From the NCBI GenBank assembly GCA_937864375.1, contig CALMJO010000231.1:1-18948 (forward strand): a DNA stretch of 18,948 bases, given 5' to 3'. Shown in pieces: positions 1-8,214 of the stretch. Every line of letters begins with the position of its first letter. The first letter of the stretch is position 1. The notes below the pieces were generated by a model. It was not told the DNA's origin. It worked only from the letters and a program-made list of their open reading frames with translations, and ran no database searches. Source of the DNA: an uncultured Spirochaetota bacterium. GTDB taxonomy: Bacteria; Spirochaetota; UBA4802; UBA5368. A program made the translations under genes and the position numbers.

Positions 1-30
1 TCGGCAGCGTCAGATGTGTATAAGAGACAG
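1..30 (+). other. Nextera/Tn5 sequencing adapter left on the contig (artefact)
   Basis: Bases 1-30 match the 3' 30 bases of the Illumina Nextera read-1 transposase adapter. Bases 12-30 are the complete 19-bp Tn5 mosaic end, AGATGTGTATAAGAGACAG. Genomic sequence starts at base 31. Read on the minus strand, the adapter encodes LSLIHI, a peptide tail known from adapter-contaminated database proteins, and this tail is fused to the response-regulator gene that enters the contig here. It is not a biological transposon end, because no second end or transposase is present. Confidence 0.97.
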
Positions 31-480
31 GTCCTGCACGATTACGATCGCGTCGCCGGCGTTTTCGACCAGCAGCCTGAAGTTTTCCTCGTTCTGTCGT
101 ATGTGCTGCTCGAATGCGTGCCGGCTGATGACCGTCTCCATCGTGGAGTACAGCTCGTATTCGTTGACGGGCTTGATGAGGTAGCCGTAGGGACGAGTCG
201 CTTTCGCCTTGTGCATGGTTGCGTCGTCGGTGTGGGCGGTCATGTAGACGATCGGGATGTCGTTGTCCCTGCGTATGTTTTCCGTGGCCTCGATCCCGTC
301 CATGTCTCCCTGCAGGATGATATCCATGAGGATGAGATCCGGCTTTTCCTGCAGGGCGAGCCTTATGGCTTCGCGTCCCGTCGATGCGGAAAAGACATGA
401 TAGCCTCTTCCGGTCAGGCTGATGGAGAGGTCCATGGCAATGATAGGCTCATCCTCGACAATAAGCACGCGTGCTGTCAT
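31..480 (-). CDS. Response regulator receiver / PAS signalling protein, 3' end missing
   Basis: The first 150 residues of a two-component signalling protein are present, and the rest is lost at the adapter junction. Residues 1-120 form a receiver domain: acidic cluster E9-D10-E11, phosphoacceptor D53 in LILMDI, T81 and K103 in the LIKP motif. From about residue 130 (ENFRLLVENAGDAIVI) a PAS sensory domain begins. REC-PAS proteins usually continue into a histidine kinase, GGDEF or further PAS module, so the output cannot be told here. The start is ATG at 480; no convincing Shine-Dalgarno precedes it. The last six codons of the open frame (LSLIHI, 13-30) are adapter, not protein. The gene stands alone and is divergent from rnpB. 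Confidence 0.9.
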
Positions 481-620
481 ATGGCTGTTTCGGGCGGTTT
501 CTGTATATTTTACGCAAGTATATCCTGACGCGCCATTAATTCAACATTTATTTCAACCGGCCCCTGACCAGTCGCCGCGGATTCGTCAGGTACCCGGTGG
601 CGAGGCGCCATTTATTGTGC

Positions 621-650
621 TTGTAATCGAGCATGACGGAGAGGTACTGT
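621..650 (+). promoter_or_regulatory. Candidate sigma70 promoter for rnpB
   Basis: TTGTAA (621-626) and TACTGT (645-650) are separated by 18 bp and would start transcription near 657, just before the 5' strand of the P1 helix at 660. The -10 match is weak (3 of 6), so the support comes mainly from the position relative to the RNA 5' end. Confidence 0.4.
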
Positions 651-659
651 GTCCCTCGT

Positions 660-1010
<351 letters not shown>

Positions 1011-1016
1011 ATTTTT

Positions 1017-1811
1017 TCATTCCCCCCGGCTTTCCTGTCCTGGCACCGCGCCGCTCCTTATGCGTATCCGTTCCACCGTTTTAAGCCCCGCGCGCAGGTG
1101 CTTCTCGGTATGCTCCAGGAACACCTTCGACGCGCTCTCCTTGCTCTTGATTCCTCCCTTGCGCAGGGGGAGGTCCGACACGAGCATGAGGGCGCCCGCG
1201 GGAACGTTCATCGCGTAGGCCACGGCGAATATCGTCGCGATCTCCATGTCGATGGCGAGTATCCTGTGCTTGAGGATGTAGCTGATGAACTCTTCGTCGA
1301 ATTCCCACATCCGGTAATCCGTCGTGAGCATTATCCCCGAGCGGGGCTTTTTTCCCGTCTCCTCCACGAGCACCGATTCGCACACCTGGTTCACCCAGAA
1401 CGACGGCTGCGCGGGAACGTCTTTTGGAAGGTAGTGGATGCTCGTCCCCTCGTCGCGCACGCTCGCGGTGGGAATGATGAAATCGCCCACCTCGAGCTCC
1501 TCGTCGATCCCGCCGCACATTCCCAGCATGAGCACCGACCTGATCCCGTCTATGAACGAAAGGCAGTGCATCACGATGCCCGCCGACGGCGAGCCCACCC
1601 CGTAGTTGATGATGGAGATGTCGCGTTCGCGGTCATGCACCACCGTCCAGTAGCCCTTGTTGAGCTCCGCGCCGGTGAAGGCCGCATATTGTTCGATGTA
1701 GCGCGGAAAATTGACGAGCATTACGTTGGAGCGAAAATCGGTTATGGGCGATCCCGTGTAGCGCTCGAGGGTGTTGCGCGCATAGGTGTCGGGTCTCAGT
1801 GTCTTGGCCAT
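1017..1811 (-). CDS. amn: AMP nucleosidase (short form)
   Basis: A 264-residue enzyme of the nucleoside phosphorylase (PNP_UDP_1) superfamily. It is predicted to hydrolyse AMP to adenine and ribose 5-phosphate in the cytoplasm, which links purine salvage to adenylate balance. Visible features are the G-V-G loop at residues 71-73, GMCGG at 97-101, the IDMEIA segment at 187-192 that contacts ribose, and SDLPL at 212-216 carrying the catalytic aspartate. The length matches the compact AMP nucleosidases rather than the roughly 480-residue E. coli Amn, which has an extra N-terminal domain. ATG at 1811 follows a good AGGAG seven bases upstream. The gene lies 9 bp behind the M16C protease gene and is very probably co-transcribed with it. 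Another nucleoside phosphorylase specificity cannot be fully excluded. Confidence 0.88.
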   Translation of the reverse strand: MAKTLRPDTYARNTLERYTGSPITDFRSNVMLVNFPRYIEQYAAFTGAELNKGYWTVVHDRERDISIINYGVGSPSAGIVMHCLSFIDGIRSVLMLGMCGGIDEELEVGDFIIPTASVRDEGTSIHYLPKDVPAQPSFWVNQVCESVLVEETGKKPRSGIMLTTDYRMWEFDEEFISYILKHRILAIDMEIATIFAVAYAMNVPAGALMLVSDLPLRKGGIKSKESASKVFLEHTEKHLRAGLKTVERIRIRSGAVPGQESRGE

Positions 1812-1820
1812 GACATGCTC

Positions 1821-4733
1821 CTACAGAATTTTAGTGTTGGTAAAAAGCTCCCGCCTTCCTTCATCGGAGGCGCGAATGGCGTCCGGGTCGCCGAGGACCG
1901 CGCGTACGAACCCGTCCCCCGCTCCCGCGAGCGCGCGGGCAAAGGCGCGAAAATCGCGCACCGTCGTTGCAAGCACCTCGTCCCTCATGCGCTGCCGCAG
2001 CTCGCTGGTAGCCCCGGTCAGGATACGCTCCAGCGCGACAAAGCCCTGCGCGGAGGGAAGCAGGTATGCGTCGATTTCGCCGATCGCGCCGATGATGCCC
2101 TTGTGCAGCTCTTCGTCGGGTATGGATATCTTTTCCAGGAAGCCGGCCGCCTCGGCGAAGATGCGCCATGTTGCGCTTATGTTCGGATCACGGTACGAGA
2201 GCATGCTGAACACCCCCGAAAGCCGGTCGAAGCCGCAGATGGCCCCGTATGCCCCGCCCTGCACCCGCACGCGCTCCCAGAGCATGGTCGTGCGCAGGTA
2301 GCGCGTGATCACGCGCACCGACCCGTGATAGCTGAATCCCTTTTCGTAGAGGTTCGCCGCGGCGCCCACGTAGCTCACCCTGGAGGGAATGAGGAGGGCC
2401 TCCATTCCGGGGAGATCCTGCGTGGTCCATGCCGCACGGGCGGGCTTCCCGGCAGGGAGCGAATCGGCCAGCGCGGTCACCGTGGAATGGCATGCGCTCC
2501 ACGTCCCCGCGTCGGCGGTCACGTTCATGACGATGCTGTTCCGGTCCACGAGCAGCGTGTGGATCTCTTCCAGGACCGAGCGCACGCGCTCCCACTCCCG
2601 GTCGATCACCGGGACGAGCTCCTGGAGGAACAGGAGGTAGCTCAGCCCGCTCATGCGCTCCATGGCTGCGTCCGCAGTGGTATAGCGCGCCCTGAGCCGC
2701 TGGTCCACGTACCCGCTCCCGTTGGGGACTATGCGCTCCTCCAGCCGCGACTTTTCCTCCTGGAGAATCTGGACGAAGCGCTCCTTCCGGCTGAAATCCG
2801 GGATTGAGAGCACGTCCCGCAGTATTCCCGTCAAGTCGCCCGCGCGCGCGGTCATCGCCTTTCCACGCAAAAACATCCATGCGGCGTGCCCGCCCGTGTC
2901 ATGCACCATCGAGGAAAAGATCGCCCTTCTCACGCCGCCCGTACTGCCGCTGATGCGCTGCGACAGCGACATGTAATCCTCCTTCTTCGTTCCCATTTCG
3001 AAAAGTGCTCTGCCGTACAGCGGCACGTAAGGCAGGTACTGCTCGGGGAGGCGCGAGAGGTCGAGTCCCAGGTCCAGGTACACGATTCCCGCTGTGAACA
3101 CGTTATGGAGAATGAAGCGCGTTCCGCCGCGGTTCCATTCATCGGAAGGGATGGTCCTGTTCTTTTTCTCGAGGTCTTTCAGGGACAGGCGCGGGATGGT
3201 GGCAAGCGCCTCCGGGCTGTCGGGTGCGGACTGGAGCGCGCGAAGCGCCATGGTTTCCTCCGCGAGCGCGCGCTTTCCCTCCTCGCCGATCCGCGTCAGT
3301 ATCGCTTCGAGCCGCTTCCGCTCGCCGGCGGCGAGCTCTTCGCCGTAACCGGGATCGGGCTTCATGACGACGGTGGTCCTGTGCGTGTTATCGAGCAGGT
3401 GCTCCCGGATGAGCGACTCGAAATAGCGCCCGGAACCCGCTGCGTCCGCTTTCACGGATTCCAGCGGCGCCTCGAAGGCGACGAGCGAGAGCGGGTCTTC
3501 GTCGTAGAGCCAGGTGGCGAGCGCGCGAAGCATGAGCACCAGGCCGCGCGGCATCTGTCCCGTGTTGTTTTCCCTGAATCGGAACTCGATGGTGTTAATT
3601 CCCGCCTCGACGGTCCGCGGATCGATTCCGTCCCTCGCGAGCGAGGCGAGCGTGTCGAGCACCAGCGTTTCCATCGCGCCCGCGTTTTCCGGCGCGATGC
3701 CGCGCAGCCCCGCGGAGAAATACATCTGGCGCAGCTCGTTGTTGAGCCCCTGCCCCGCGATCCCCTCGCCCAGTCCCGAATCGAGCAGCGCCTTGCGCAG
3801 CGGCGAGGCGGGCATGCCCATCAGAATGTACTCGAGCACCTGGAAAGCCATGTTCATGACCGGGTCCGTGGATTCCGTGAGCATCCAGTTCACGGTGACG
3901 ATTCCCTTCGCGGCCTCTTCCCCTTCCCCTGCGACAAAGGGCTTCTCTATCGTGGAGCACAGCGTGCGGCGCGCCTGGAGCGGTATCGCCGAATCGACGG
4001 TGCGCGCACTGAATTCCTTTAAATACCCGTCGAGGATCAAAAGCCTCCTGTCCGGGTCATCGTCCCCGTAAAAATAGATAAACGCGTTCGAGGGATGATA
4101 GTAGCGCGTGTGGAAATCCATGAGTCCCTCGAAGCCCAGGCCGGTGATGTGCTCCGGGTCTCCACCGGCTTCAAGCCCGTAGACATTGTCGGGAAAGAGC
4201 GAGTACTGCGACTGGGAGGCGCTCAGGCTCTCCGGCGACGAGTAATCCCCCTTCATCTCGTTGTAGACCACGCCCTTGAACTCGGGTTCCCCGCCCTCCT
4301 CGAGTGCGACGTGCCAGCCCTCCTGCTCGAAGATGCGCGCGGTGAGAGCGGGAAAGAAGACCGCGTCCAGGTACACGTCCACCAGGTTGTAGAAATCCTG
4401 CCGGTTCTGGCTCGCGACGGGATAGCAGGTCTTGTCCGGGTACGTCATTGCGTTCAGGAAGGTCTTGAGCGATCCCTTGAGCAGCTCCACGAAGGGCTCC
4501 CGTACCGGGTACTTGCGCGAGCCGCAGAGCACCGAATGCTCCAGGATGTGCGCAACTCCCGTGGAATCGGCGGGCGGGGTGCGGAAGCTGATCCCGAACA
4601 CCTTGTTTTCGTCGTCGTTGACGATGGAAAGCAGCCGGGCGCCCGTCTTCACGTGACGGTAGATGAGCGCCTCCCCGTTGATTTCACGTACCTGGCGCCG
4701 AGATATGAGCTCGAATCCGTTCGCGCTGTGCAT
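1821..4733 (-). CDS. M16C-family zinc metalloprotease (PreP/Cym1-like)
   Basis: A 970-residue, two-halved pitrilysin-type protease, the normal length for M16C. In mitochondria and chloroplasts this family degrades presequence and other small unfolded peptides inside a closed chamber; the bacterial role is presumed to be peptide turnover. The inverted zinc motif HxxEH is HILEH (H62, E65, H66), and the distal zinc ligand is E159 in VVYNEMKGDYSSPES. No signal peptide is seen, so it is probably cytoplasmic. I chose ATG at 4733 because GGAG lies eight bases upstream and the family N-terminus (GFELISRRQV) starts here. The frame stays open to 5129, but that extension has no family similarity and overlaps the divergent gene. 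It is first in an operon with amn (9 bp gap). Confidence 0.93.
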   Translation of the reverse strand: MHSANGFELISRRQVREINGEALIYRHVKTGARLLSIVNDDENKVFGISFRTPPADSTGVAHILEHSVLCGSRKYPVREPFVELLKGSLKTFLNAMTYPDKTCYPVASQNRQDFYNLVDVYLDAVFFPALTARIFEQEGWHVALEEGGEPEFKGVVYNEMKGDYSSPESLSASQSQYSLFPDNVYGLEAGGDPEHITGLGFEGLMDFHTRYYHPSNAFIYFYGDDDPDRRLLILDGYLKEFSARTVDSAIPLQARRTLCSTIEKPFVAGEGEEAAKGIVTVNWMLTESTDPVMNMAFQVLEYILMGMPASPLRKALLDSGLGEGIAGQGLNNELRQMYFSAGLRGIAPENAGAMETLVLDTLASLARDGIDPRTVEAGINTIEFRFRENNTGQMPRGLVLMLRALATWLYDEDPLSLVAFEAPLESVKADAAGSGRYFESLIREHLLDNTHRTTVVMKPDPGYGEELAAGERKRLEAILTRIGEEGKRALAEETMALRALQSAPDSPEALATIPRLSLKDLEKKNRTIPSDEWNRGGTRFILHNVFTAGIVYLDLGLDLSRLPEQYLPYVPLYGRALFEMGTKKEDYMSLSQRISGSTGGVRRAIFSSMVHDTGGHAAWMFLRGKAMTARAGDLTGILRDVLSIPDFSRKERFVQILQEEKSRLEERIVPNGSGYVDQRLRARYTTADAAMERMSGLSYLLFLQELVPVIDREWERVRSVLEEIHTLLVDRNSIVMNVTADAGTWSACHSTVTALADSLPAGKPARAAWTTQDLPGMEALLIPSRVSYVGAAANLYEKGFSYHGSVRVITRYLRTTMLWERVRVQGGAYGAICGFDRLSGVFSMLSYRDPNISATWRIFAEAAGFLEKISIPDEELHKGIIGAIGEIDAYLLPSAQGFVALERILTGATSELRQRMRDEVLATTVRDFRAFARALAGAGDGFVRAVLGDPDAIRASDEGRRELFTNTKIL

Positions 4734-4774
4734 GTGCCATTCTCCATTTTCAATCGTTGCGGCAGGGTCGGCAT

Positions 4775-4802
4775 ATGCTACACGCGTGCGCGGGAATGGC
4801 AA
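4775..4802 (-). promoter_or_regulatory. Candidate sigma70 promoter for the M16C protease-amn operon
   Basis: On the minus strand, TTGCCA (4802-4797, 5 of 6) and TAGCAT (4780-4775, 4 of 6) are 16 bp apart, giving a start near 4768 and a leader of about 35 nt before the ATG at 4733. It lies inside the frame extension of the protease, which supports the internal start chosen there. Confidence 0.45.
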
Positions 4803-4947
4803 GTAATTATCACGCGTATGGTCCGCTGCGCTCCTCCGGGAAAAATTTTTTTTTCTTGATGAAGACGCCCGGTCCTGCATCCTGATCTTATTTAGGAAAG
4901 GAGGACCGAGGGGGAACGGTAAAACCATCCACCTGGACGACCATACT

Positions 4948-5430
4948 GTGCGCGTAATAATTCTTATTTCATTTTTTCTGCTCGCATGGACCGCTCCCAC
5001 GTCCACCGAGCCCTGGTATGACGACGCGGCGTTCGCGCGCTTCTGGGAATCGTTCGCGAATGCGGCCGTGGCACATGACAGCACGGCGGTTTCATCGATG
5101 ACGTGGTTTCCCTTTAAATACACCCTCACCTACTTCGGAGCGCGGAAGGAGGAGCAGTTCGACGCCGCGGCCTTCAATGCGCGTTTCAGGGAGATGTTCA
5201 GCGACGACGCGGTGACGAGGATCTTCAGGGGGGCGCGGCTCAACCAGGCAGTGGTCCAGAAGCTTGACCGTGGAGGAAGCTGCTCGGTGACCCTTGCATA
5301 CCAGCCCGCGTCGGGCACCTACGCAGCGGTCATGCAGAAGACCGGCGATGTGTCGAGCTCGGCGGCGTATCACTTCGTGCGCTCGGGGGCCTCGTTCGTC
5401 TTCTTCGCCTGTGAGGCCCATTCGAACTGA
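4948..5430 (+). CDS. Small secreted protein, possibly NTF2-like
   Basis: A 160-residue protein of unknown function. The GTG start at 4948 is followed by a short signal-peptide-like segment (MRVIILISFFLLAWTAPTS, residues 1-19), so export to the periplasm or beyond is likely. The mature part begins with FARFWESFANAAVAHDSTAV and a T-x-FPF element. This resembles the small exported Bacteroidetes/Leptospira-type proteins in which a helix precedes an NTF2/SnoaL-like beta-sheet; that fold assignment is inference. Two cysteines (about residues 111 and 155) could form a disulfide. The start is somewhat uncertain: the only strong Shine-Dalgarno (AAGGAGG, 4898-4904) is 43 bases upstream, with no usable start codon near it. 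The gene is divergent from the protease operon and convergent with the radical SAM gene, 23 bp away. Confidence 0.72.
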   Translation: MRVIILISFFLLAWTAPTSTEPWYDDAAFARFWESFANAAVAHDSTAVSSMTWFPFKYTLTYFGARKEEQFDAAAFNARFREMFSDDAVTRIFRGARLNQAVVQKLDRGGSCSVTLAYQPASGTYAAVMQKTGDVSSSAAYHFVRSGASFVFFACEAHSN

Positions 5431-5453
5431 GACGTCGATCGGCCCCCCGCGCC

Positions 5454-6401
5454 TTAGCCCGTGAAGAGAAAACCCTGGCGGCTCATGCGGCGCGCGAACT
5501 CGTCCTCGATCGACCGGAGCACCGTTCCCTTGTGGATTCCCCACAGCGGCGCGACGAGCGTCGCCGGCGGACGGTCGCCTATGAGCCTGTGTATGAGGAT
5601 GCCCGGCCGCAGGCGCTCCAGGAAATCGCATACGGTAGAGATATATTCTCCCCGCGAAAGGATGGGAAGCGCCCGTGATGCGTGCATCTCTTCAAGACCC
5701 GTCCCGCGGATCACGTGAAGGTGGTGTATCTTCACCCCGGCCGCCGGGAGCGACGAAATGATCCGCGCGGTCTCCATCATGTCCTCCCAGGTTTCGCCCG
5801 GAATTCCCAGTATTACGTGCACGCAGACGGGGATGCCGAAGGCCGCGGCGCGCGTCACGGCGTCAACGGTGCATTCGTTCGTGTGATGCCTGTTGAGAAA
5901 CGCCAGGCTCCCGTCGTGCGCGCTCTGCATCCCCAGTTCAAGCCAGAGCTCGAATCCCGCGCGCGCGTACCCGGCGATAACCTCGAGCGCTTCGTTCGGG
6001 ACGCAGTCGGGACGTGTCGCGATCATGAGCCCCGTGACGAAGGGCTCCTTCGTCGCGGCATCGTACAGTCTTCGCAGTACCGCGGGAGGCGCATAGGTGT
6101 TGGTGAACGCCTGGAAGTAGGCGATGTAGCGCGTCGCCGCGTCCGATCGGCGAAAGCTCGTGCGGGCGATTTCCATCTGCCTGGTGATATCGTCGACGCC
6201 CGCCGCGGTTGGCGATGCGGAGCCGTCCTCGCCGCAGAACACGCAGCCGCGGCCGTCCAGGGTGCCGTCCCTGTTGGGGCACGAGAGGTGCGCGTCGATG
6301 GGAAGTTTCAGAATGCGGCACCCGTACCTGTTCCAGAGGTAGTCGCCAAAGAAGTTGTAGGGCCTTCCCGTCCCGCGCCCCTGCTCAGAGCGAGCGGTCA
6401 C
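5454..6401 (-). CDS. yhcC: YhcC/TIGR01212-type radical SAM protein
   Basis: A 315-residue radical S-adenosylmethionine enzyme. The cluster cysteines are C41, C53 and C56 in the characteristic family context CPNRDGTLDGRGCVFC, which differs from the common CxxxCxxC spacing and marks the YhcC group. GMQSAHDGSLAFLNRHHT and VHVILGIPGETWEDM are the typical downstream motifs of this Elp3-related core. The substrate of YhcC is not firmly established, so only the chemistry class is assigned. The GTG start at 6401 overlaps the end of the amidase gene by 17 bases. A GGAGG lies only three bases before the GTG, a tight spacing that fits translational coupling to the upstream gene. Confidence 0.88.
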   Translation of the reverse strand: MTARSEQGRGTGRPYNFFGDYLWNRYGCRILKLPIDAHLSCPNRDGTLDGRGCVFCGEDGSASPTAAGVDDITRQMEIARTSFRRSDAATRYIAYFQAFTNTYAPPAVLRRLYDAATKEPFVTGLMIATRPDCVPNEALEVIAGYARAGFELWLELGMQSAHDGSLAFLNRHHTNECTVDAVTRAAAFGIPVCVHVILGIPGETWEDMMETARIISSLPAAGVKIHHLHVIRGTGLEEMHASRALPILSRGEYISTVCDFLERLRPGILIHRLIGDRPPATLVAPLWGIHKGTVLRSIEDEFARRMSRQGFLFTG

Positions 6402-8076
6402 GGTCCTCCGAGGCGAAGAAGGAATTTTTAAGGTATTGATGGTTCTGGTACATGCAGGGATTGAGCCGGGCCTCGCTCACCACGAGTACGTTGGTCACAG
6501 AAAGGTCCTCGCCCAGCGTCACCAGGTAGAGCCCGGGCCCAAAGGCGAACTTCTGGCCGTTGATCCACACGTTTCCGAACGAGCGCACCAGCTTCGCCGC
6601 GGTTTCCCAGTCCGGCTTGAGCGCCTTCTCGATCGCCTCCTCAATGGACATTTTGTCCTCCACGGGAAAGATCACCGGCGTGTTGAGCGGCATGCGCTGG
6701 TAACCGGGCGCAAAGCAGGTGTCGGGGCAGAGCTTGACCGGCGTCCCGGTGTCCGTCGCGGGAAGGACCAGGCGCGAGGCCTCGGCGGCGTATTTCATGT
6801 CGAGCGCGACGAGGAGCGCCCGGCTGTTGATGGTCTTTTTCGCGAGTCCCAGGTAGGCGCTCGCCTCCCTGTGGTTGTTCCCGAGCAGGAGCTGCCTTCC
6901 CGTCTGGTAATAGGATTCGGCCTGGGTGATGATCGTGCGGATGTCCCTGTACGGCACCAGGTGCTGCTGCGAGAACCCGTCGGACAGCCTCCCTATCTCG
7001 TCGATCACCTCGAAGGCCTTGGCATACTCGAGCGTCTTCACGTAGAAAAGCGCTATGCGCGAGAGTTTGAAGATGGTGAGCATGTTTTCCGGCACGTCCT
7101 TCACCCTGACCGGGGCGGCGCCCGATATGTCCACGCCAAAGACGTCTTTCGTGGTTTCCAGGAAGGTATCGTACTGCGCGCGCGCGATCATCTTCCTTTT
7201 CTCCTGGTCGCGCAGGAAGGCCTCTTCCTCCGGGCTGCAGATGAATCCCGTTTCGTAGATGAGGGAAATGGGAAAGTCAACGAAATAGGTAAAGCGCTCG
7301 TCGCCCACGCATCCGTTCTCCCAGGCGTTCGATTTCATCCCCTTGTCCACCAGTTTCGACTTGAGGGTCTGTGCGTACCTGAGCGAAAAGCCGGATGCGT
7401 CCACGCGGTTGTAGAGCGTGAGGAACCCCCTGAAGGCGAAGCGCACGTTCGCAAGGAAGCGCGCGCCGGTCTCGTCGGTGGTGATGTGAATGCCGGGTAT
7501 GTTCACATACCCGTACGCCTTCTGGGTCTGGGCGACGTTGTTAAGGTGCTGGCTTATGGCCATGAAGGCGTTCGTTTCGAGCGCGCGCTGAACGATGCCA
7601 TGCAGGAATATGTTGTTGTAGGTGTCGCTCCTTCCCCTGAGAACCTGCAGATAGTCGTCGGTGGTGCGCACCTCGATCATTGGGTTCGCCGCGAGGAGCG
7701 CGTACAGCTCCCGCGCGAGCAGCATCGAATAGTATTCCTCGGTCACCCCCGTGCAGCTTATCCTGTTGGTGGCGGCGCCCTCCCAGTGCCCGTTCGCGTA
7801 CTTGCCGTGCGCTGGACCGAAGAAGATGACGAGCCTGCGGCCGTTTTTGAGCTTCTCGTAGAGGTCGCCGTAGGTCTCGTCGAGGCGCTGTGACATCGCG
7901 ATAATCTGCTTCGCGTTCGGTATGCTCTGCTCGCGCGCCACGATTTTGGCGACCGCCTCCGGCTGCCCGGTAAGGGTGTAGGGATACTGCGCCCCGGCAG
8001 TACCGGGAGCCAGCAGGGAGAGCAGGCACGCAAGCGCCGTCGCCGCGATGGTGGGGAATGTCGTTCCGGAAGTCAT
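6385..8076 (-). CDS. Secreted N-acetylmuramoyl-L-alanine amidase-like protein (Amidase_3) with long C-terminal region
   Basis: A 563-residue exported protein. A signal peptide covers residues 1-29, with likely cleavage after AGA before QYPYT. Residues 80-300 carry a divergent Amidase_3 fold: H90 in FFGPAHGK, E113/E114 in VTEEYYSMLLARELYALL, H177 in AISQHLNN (the family's SxHxN), and E275 in ISLIYETGFICSPEEEAFL, which matches the family's EtGFlSNpeE signature. This predicts a zinc enzyme that cuts the amide between muramic acid and the stem peptide in the periplasm. Residues 300-563 are outside the domain: a helical, TPR-like stretch (about 330-450) and an unassigned tail with C467 and C471. 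Typical amidases are much shorter. The gene leads an operon with the radical SAM gene. ATG at 8076 has no strong Shine-Dalgarno. Confidence 0.8.
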   Translation of the reverse strand: MTSGTTFPTIAATALACLLSLLAPGTAGAQYPYTLTGQPEAVAKIVAREQSIPNAKQIIAMSQRLDETYGDLYEKLKNGRRLVIFFGPAHGKYANGHWEGAATNRISCTGVTEEYYSMLLARELYALLAANPMIEVRTTDDYLQVLRGRSDTYNNIFLHGIVQRALETNAFMAISQHLNNVAQTQKAYGYVNIPGIHITTDETGARFLANVRFAFRGFLTLYNRVDASGFSLRYAQTLKSKLVDKGMKSNAWENGCVGDERFTYFVDFPISLIYETGFICSPEEEAFLRDQEKRKMIARAQYDTFLETTKDVFGVDISGAAPVRVKDVPENMLTIFKLSRIALFYVKTLEYAKAFEVIDEIGRLSDGFSQQHLVPYRDIRTIITQAESYYQTGRQLLLGNNHREASAYLGLAKKTINSRALLVALDMKYAAEASRLVLPATDTGTPVKLCPDTCFAPGYQRMPLNTPVIFPVEDKMSIEEAIEKALKPDWETAAKLVRSFGNVWINGQKFAFGPGLYLVTLGEDLSVTNVLVVSEARLNPCMYQNHQYLKNSFFASEDRDRSL

Positions 8077-8113
8077 AGGGTGGCCGCCATGGTGTACATT
8101 TAATTAGAAGCGT

Positions 8114-8142
8114 AATGTATTAATAATATCGATCGTCTGCAA
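8114..8142 (-). promoter_or_regulatory. Candidate promoter for the amidase-radical SAM operon
   Basis: On the minus strand, TTGCAG (8142-8137) and TACATT (8119-8114) are separated by exactly 17 bp in an AT-rich stretch between divergent genes. The predicted start is near 8107, about 30 nt before the amidase ATG. Confidence 0.45.
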
Positions 8143-8150
8143 GAAAATAA

Positions 8151-8179
8151 TTGAATTTTTTACCCTCAGGTTCTATCTT
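8151..8179 (+). promoter_or_regulatory. Candidate sigma70 promoter for the PilZ-SDR-SDR operon
   Basis: TTGAAT (8151-8156, 4 of 6) and TATCTT (8174-8179, 4 of 6) are 17 bp apart, with a predicted start near 8186 and a leader of about 29 nt. It is back to back with the amidase promoter, the two -35 boxes being only 8 bp apart. Confidence 0.5.
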
Positions 8180-8183
8180 GAGG
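8164..8183. promoter_or_regulatory. Imperfect palindrome over the -10 box of the PilZ promoter
   Basis: CCTCAGG (8164-8170) and CTTGAGG (8177-8183) form an inverted repeat with one mismatch around a 6-bp centre. It spans the -10 element and ends before the predicted start site, so it would be a DNA operator rather than an RNA hairpin. It may also be chance. Confidence 0.25.
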
Positions 8184-8214
8184 CTCGCAGCAAACTGAAA
8201 GGACAGGTGCTCCT

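Noticed and set aside
12..30. Tn5 mosaic end as a natural transposon end
   Set aside because: The bases before it (1-11) are also adapter-specific, it sits at the very contig edge, and no transposase or second end exists.
1098..2807. 569-codon plus-strand open frame
   Set aside because: It is antisense to the protease and AMP nucleosidase genes, which have clear family motifs; its composition is rich in Arg, His and Ala, as expected for a GC-rich shadow.
4734..5129. N-terminal extension of the M16C protease
   Set aside because: It has no family similarity, has a promoter-like region inside it, overlaps the divergent secreted-protein gene, and the ATG at 4733 has a good ribosome site.
6436..7893. 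485-codon plus-strand open frame
   Set aside because: It is antisense to the amidase gene, which has a signal peptide and amidase motifs; no motif is seen in the plus frame.
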